Below the pieces are notes generated by a model, which saw only the letters and a list, made by a program, of their open reading frames with translations, had not been told where the DNA came from and did not search any database. A stretch of 43,786 bases of DNA from the NCBI GenBank assembly GCA_024683675.1, contig JAIKYB010000243.1, positions 1-43,786 on the forward strand, in the 5' to 3' direction. The stretch comes from Treponema sp. (GTDB lineage: Bacteria > Spirochaetota > Spirochaetia > Treponematales > Treponemataceae). Shown here in pieces: positions 41,271 to 43,786 of this stretch. Position 1 is the stretch's first letter; each line of letters begins with the position of its first letter. The translations under genes were made by a program, and so were the position numbers.

Positions 41271-42398
41271 TTAGGATTCACTACCAGGATACTGTATATC
41301 TTCCATATCATCCTCATCCATAATGGCTCGGGATGCAAGAAAATCACTTCCAAAGCTTTTTGCTTCTGCTCCCTGATTTTCTGTTTTACTTTCCTGACTA
41401 TTTACCAGCTTCATAATTTCCTGACGGGCTTCCTTCATTCCTCGACCAGCCATTACAGAAACAGGAATTACACTTGTTTCAGGCTCTTCTGCACGGATTT
41501 TTTCTGCAAGCTCTACGGCATGTTCATAAGCGCCTTCAAGGTCAATCTTATTACATAAAACAAGTCTAGGCTTTTCCATAAGCTCGTCAGAATACTTTTC
41601 CAGCTCACTACAAAGTGTAGAATAAGCAGTAAGGTAATTTTCATCTGAACAGTCAATCATAAAAATAAGGCAGGAGGTTCTTGTTATATGCTTAAGGAAG
41701 GTATCTCCAAGGCCAAGTCCTTCTGAAGCTCCTTCAATAATTCCAGGAATATCAGCAATAATGATATCACTGTCATCATCTACACGAAGAACTCCAAGGT
41801 TTGGAATAATTGTCGTAAATGGATATGGAGCAATTTTTGGTCTTGCATTAGTAAAGAAGGTAAGCAGAGAAGATTTTCCTGCATTTGGGAAGCCTACAAG
41901 ACCAGCATCAGCCATAATAGACAGTTCAAGCATAAGCTTACGGGTTTCACCAGGCTGCCCCGGATTAGCATGACGAGGAGCCTGATTTGTTGAGGTCTTA
42001 AAATGTACGTTACCCCAACCACCGTTTCCTCCTGTAAGGAAAGTAAAGCTTTCATCACCACTTGCGGTAGAAAAATCATAAATAATTTCACCAGTTTCGG
42101 CATCTCTGATAGTAGTTCCAGGTGGAACCGGAATTACACAATCTTCACCGTCTGCACCAAAGCGATTCCAGCCTTGACCATCACCACCGTTTTTAGCCTT
42201 AAAAAAATGTCTGTGACGCAGCTTTGCCAGGGTACGCATATTACGCTTTACAGTAAAGATTACATCTCCACCCTTTCCACCGTCACCGCCGTTTGGTCCA
42301 CCATGAGGAATATACTTTTCTCTGCGGAAGGCTACACAACCATTTCCACCGTTACCAGAGCGAACTTCAATAGTTGCTTCGTCTGCAAAACCAATCAT
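41271..42398 (-). CDS. obgE: GTPase Obg
   Basis: 375 residues from ATG 42398, with GGAG six bases before it; the longer frame starts with a TTG that is part of this ribosome-binding site. The glycine-rich Obg fold is at 1-158 (GNGGNGCVAFRREKYIPHGG, GGDGGKGGDVIF). The G domain has GFPNAGKSSLL, DIPGIIEGA, NKIDLEGA and SVMAGRG. Obg binds the 50S subunit and links ribosome assembly to growth. The C-terminal ~50 residues are acidic, without a clear OCT domain. A terminator hairpin lies between rpmA and this gene. Confidence 0.97.
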   Translation of the reverse strand: MIGFADEATIEVRSGNGGNGCVAFRREKYIPHGGPNGGDGGKGGDVIFTVKRNMRTLAKLRHRHFFKAKNGGDGQGWNRFGADGEDCVIPVPPGTTIRDAETGEIIYDFSTASGDESFTFLTGGNGGWGNVHFKTSTNQAPRHANPGQPGETRKLMLELSIMADAGLVGFPNAGKSSLLTFFTNARPKIAPYPFTTIIPNLGVLRVDDDSDIIIADIPGIIEGASEGLGLGDTFLKHITRTSCLIFMIDCSDENYLTAYSTLCSELEKYSDELMEKPRLVLCNKIDLEGAYEHAVELAEKIRAEEPETSVIPVSVMAGRGMKEARQEIMKLVNSQESKTENQGAEAKSFGSDFLASRAIMDEDDMEDIQYPGSES

Positions 42399-42408
42399 AA
42401 AAAACTCC

Positions 42409-42443
42409 AAAAAAAATACCCGGCTGATTTACGTCACGCCGGG
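42409..42443 (-). terminator. Terminator/attenuator between rpmA and obgE
   Basis: Stem GCCGGG/CCCGGC (42438-42443 with 42419-42424), 13-base loop. On the minus strand it is followed by TATTTTTTTT, and the obgE GGAG comes directly after this T run. Partial read-through would set a lower obgE level than that of the ribosomal proteins. Confidence 0.75.
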
Positions 42444-42468
42444 CACTTCATTAAATAAATACTGAAAC

Positions 42469-42723
42469 TTATTTAGCTGCTTCTACAGAAATGTATTTGT
42501 GATTCATACGTTCGCTGTAAACAACTTTTCCGTCAGCAGTTGCGAACAAGCTGTCATCTCCGGCTTTCATTACATTTTCACCAGGATAGAATTTTGTTCC
42601 ACGCTGTCTAACAAGAATTGAACCTGCAGTAACAGTTTCACCAGCATATTTTTTTATACCCAGATTTTTTGGATTTGAATCGCGGCCGTTTTTTGCACCG
42701 CTTCCACCTCTAGTTCTTCCCAT
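42469..42723 (-). CDS. rpmA: 50S ribosomal protein L27 (bL27)
   Basis: 84 residues. Starts [20 protein letters not shown], so the flexible N-terminus that reaches the peptidyl-transferase centre is present with no cleavable extension of the Firmicutes type. Then the conserved [15 protein letters not shown] and [18 protein letters not shown] lies seven bases before the ATG. 29 bases separate it from rplU; the cysteine protease gene prp often found there is absent, consistent with the lack of an extension. Confidence 0.98.
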   Translation of the reverse strand: MGRTRGGSGAKNGRDSNPKNLGIKKYAGETVTAGSILVRQRGTKFYPGENVMKAGDDSLFATADGKVVYSERMNHKYISVEAAK

Positions 42724-42752
42724 AGTAGTCTCCTATATAAAGATTAAAGCAA

Positions 42753-43067
42753 TTATGCAAGTGTGATAGAATCAACACGAACTTTTGTATACTGCTGTCT
42801 GTGTCCGATTACACGATGATAATCTTTCTTTGACTTGTACTTGAATACAAGTACCTTCTTGTCTTTGAAAGTCTCTTCAACCACTACAGTTACTTTAGCA
42901 CCCTTAACATAAGGAGTACCAACACTGATTTTATCTCCATCACTTACTAAAAGAACTGTGTCGATGTCGATTTTTGTGCCGTTTTCAGCATCAAGCTTAT
43001 CTACAGTAAGGACAAGGTCTTTTTCTGCTTTATACTGCTTGCCCTTGAATTCAATTGTAGCGTACAT
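42753..43067 (-). CDS. rplU: 50S ribosomal protein L21 (bL21)
   Basis: 104 residues from ATG 43067 (MYATIEFKGKQYKAEKDLVL), preceded by AGAGG; the upstream open part is leader. VDKLDAENGTKIDIDTVLLV and the C-terminal KYKSKKDYHRVIGHRQQYTK are the family core that binds 23S rRNA. First gene of rplU-rpmA-obgE-yqeK-LCP-rsfS. The leader is long (about 140 bases) and may be regulatory. Confidence 0.98.
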   Translation of the reverse strand: MYATIEFKGKQYKAEKDLVLTVDKLDAENGTKIDIDTVLLVSDGDKISVGTPYVKGAKVTVVVEETFKDKKVLVFKYKSKKDYHRVIGHRQQYTKVRVDSITLA

Positions 43068-43208
43068 ACAATACCTCTTATAATTTATAAGCGCCCTGAG
43101 CAGTGGAAAAAAGGAAACGTAATCCAATCTGCAGAAGACTGATGCCAGACCCGACTAGAAGTGTAAAACGGGGATTAAACACCAATAATCCTAAAGTCTA
43201 AACACGTA
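43068..43208 (-). promoter_or_regulatory. Long rplU leader, possible autoregulatory RNA
   Basis: About 140 untranslated bases follow the predicted start near 43208. They are richer in G and C than typical leaders here. A small hairpin CTTATA/TATAAG (43079 region) lies right before the AGAGG. Ribosomal protein leaders of this length are often bound by their product, but the structure does not match a leader family I can name. Confidence 0.35.
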
Positions 43209-43214
43209 TCAAAG

Positions 43215-43243
43215 AATATATCAGAAAGGGGATTTTTATGCAA
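43215..43243 (-). promoter_or_regulatory. rplU operon promoter
   Basis: On the minus strand TTGCAT (43238-43243), 17 bp, TATATT (43215-43220). Confidence 0.65.
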
Positions 43244-43269
43244 TAGGAGAACATAAGAGAATATAAAGA

Positions 43270-43297
43270 AAGGGCAGACTAAAATCAGCCTGCCCTT
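43270..43297 (-). terminator. Terminator after the GH94 gene
   Basis: Stem AAGGGCAG/CTGCCCTT (43270-43277, 43290-43297), 12-base loop. On the minus strand it is followed by TCTTTAT, a weak T run, 23 bases after the gene's stop. Confidence 0.65.
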
Positions 43298-43320
43298 CTA
43301 TGCTTTCTAAAGACTAACGC

Positions 43321-43786
43321 TTAAACACGCTCTACAGGATAAGCTTTTGCATCTTTTCCCATGTAAGCAACAATCTTAGAGCCGTCTTTAATCATATCTA
43401 CAGGAATAAAGGCAGCATCAATGCGTTTTCCATCTACTTCGATGTATTCAACACCCTTACATACATGCTGTGGGTTCTTTACTTCGATGTGGAGGTTCAT
43501 CTTGCGCCAGCGGCGTTCTACAGTGTAGCCGTCCCAATCATGTTTGATACATGGATCGATTAAGAGACCTTCGTACTGTGGTTTAATACCAAGCATGTAC
43601 TGAGTGATTGCGTAGTATGACCAGGTACCTGCACCAGAAAGCCAGGAAGTTCTTGTATTTCCAGGGCGTTTAGAGAAGGTAGAGTAAGTTGTCTGTCCTA
43701 CTACATAAGGTTCACTCTGGCGGATTTCTGCCTTGTCGTTATATGCAGCTGGAATAGAAGCCTTACAATATTCGTAAGCACGGTCT
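43321..43786 (-). CDS. Cellobiose/cellodextrin phosphorylase (GH94), C-terminal part
   Basis: Open from the window edge to the stop at 43321, 154 residues of the C-terminus; the internal ATG at 43596 is not the start. Seen: GNTRTSWLSGAGTWSYYA, QYMLGIKPQYEGLLIDPCIK and DWDGYTVERRWR, all characteristic of the end of the (alpha/alpha)6 domain and the final beta domain of GH94 phosphorylases. The family cleaves beta-1,4-glucosides such as cellobiose with phosphate, giving glucose-1-phosphate and saving ATP. It indicates use of cellulose breakdown products. Chitobiose or cellodextrin are alternative substrates since the active-site loops are outside the window. Confidence 0.9.
   Translation of the reverse strand, partial: DRAYEYCKASIPAAYNDKAEIRQSEPYVVGQTTYSTFSKRPGNTRTSWLSGAGTWSYYAITQYMLGIKPQYEGLLIDPCIKHDWDGYTVERRWRKMNLHIEVKNPQHVCKGVEYIEVDGKRIDAAFIPVDMIKDGSKIVAYMGKDAKAYPVERV

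Overview
The window is an AT-rich bacterial chromosome segment that reads as a spirochaete of the genus Treponema, most likely a carbohydrate-fermenting gut or rumen type. Several features point this way: a second FliG-like protein of the FliG1 type with a long N-terminal extension, a giant GreA (897 aa) in which the elongation factor is only the C-terminal end of a helical-repeat protein, many TPR and PEGA-type envelope proteins, a relaxed spirochaetal lipobox, and the end of a GH94 cellobiose/cellodextrin phosphorylase at the right edge. The genus call is inferred from gene content, not from a search.

Layout. (1) 1-354: the 3' end of an unrecognised helical protein and its terminator. (2) 353-12960, all minus strand: a long run starting at rpe and going through three envelope proteins (TPR/coiled coil, secreted, TPR/membrane), recA, folK, scpA, scpB, rluB-like, cmk and rpsA. 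A terminator follows, then a degenerate AAA+/Fis regulator, a membrane-anchored TPR protein and a lipoprotein. (3) 12997-16809, plus strand: two tandem sigma70 promoters, a TPR protein and the GreA fusion. (4) 16834-24538: a metallo-beta-lactamase-fold hydrolase, deoC (minus), a small 2[4Fe-4S] ferredoxin, an M23 peptidase, a PEGA protein, an unassigned GC-rich structured RNA, a class A PBP, a solo ParB-N-domain protein and a small beta-barrel candidate. (5) 24492-36894: rlmJ, an aldose-epimerase-like gene, clpB, a tocopherol-cyclase-like protein, a small hypothetical, an M16C peptidase, a TIM-barrel-like protein and fliG1. (6) 36895-37400: a tRNA-Gln gene preceded on the plus coordinate by GC-rich repeats built partly from tRNA 3' ends. 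(7) 37396-43067: spoVG and ispE (minus), a very acidic small protein (plus), then rplU-rpmA-obgE-yqeK-LCP-rsfS (minus). (8) 43321-43786: the GH94 3' end.

Functionally the window is mostly housekeeping: chromosome segregation and recombination (scpA, scpB, recA), translation (rpsA, rplU, rpmA, rsfS, obgE, rluB, rlmJ), transcription elongation (GreA), protein quality control (clpB, M16C), and wall synthesis and remodelling (PBP, M23, LCP-like). There is no prophage, insertion sequence or CRISPR array.

The less ordinary parts are the structured RNA at 20836-20944, the tRNA-3'-end repeats at 36938-37322, the regulator at 1838-2740 that has lost Walker B, GAFTGA and sensor II residues, and the solo ParB domain behind a PBP. 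In addition, three genes (rpe, deoC, the PBP) share the geometry -35/17 bp/-10/9 bp/ATG with no Shine-Dalgarno sequence, which predicts leaderless or nearly leaderless mRNAs. Several starts were moved from the longest open frame to a downstream codon that has a ribosome-binding site, a signal peptide or a promoter in the right place.
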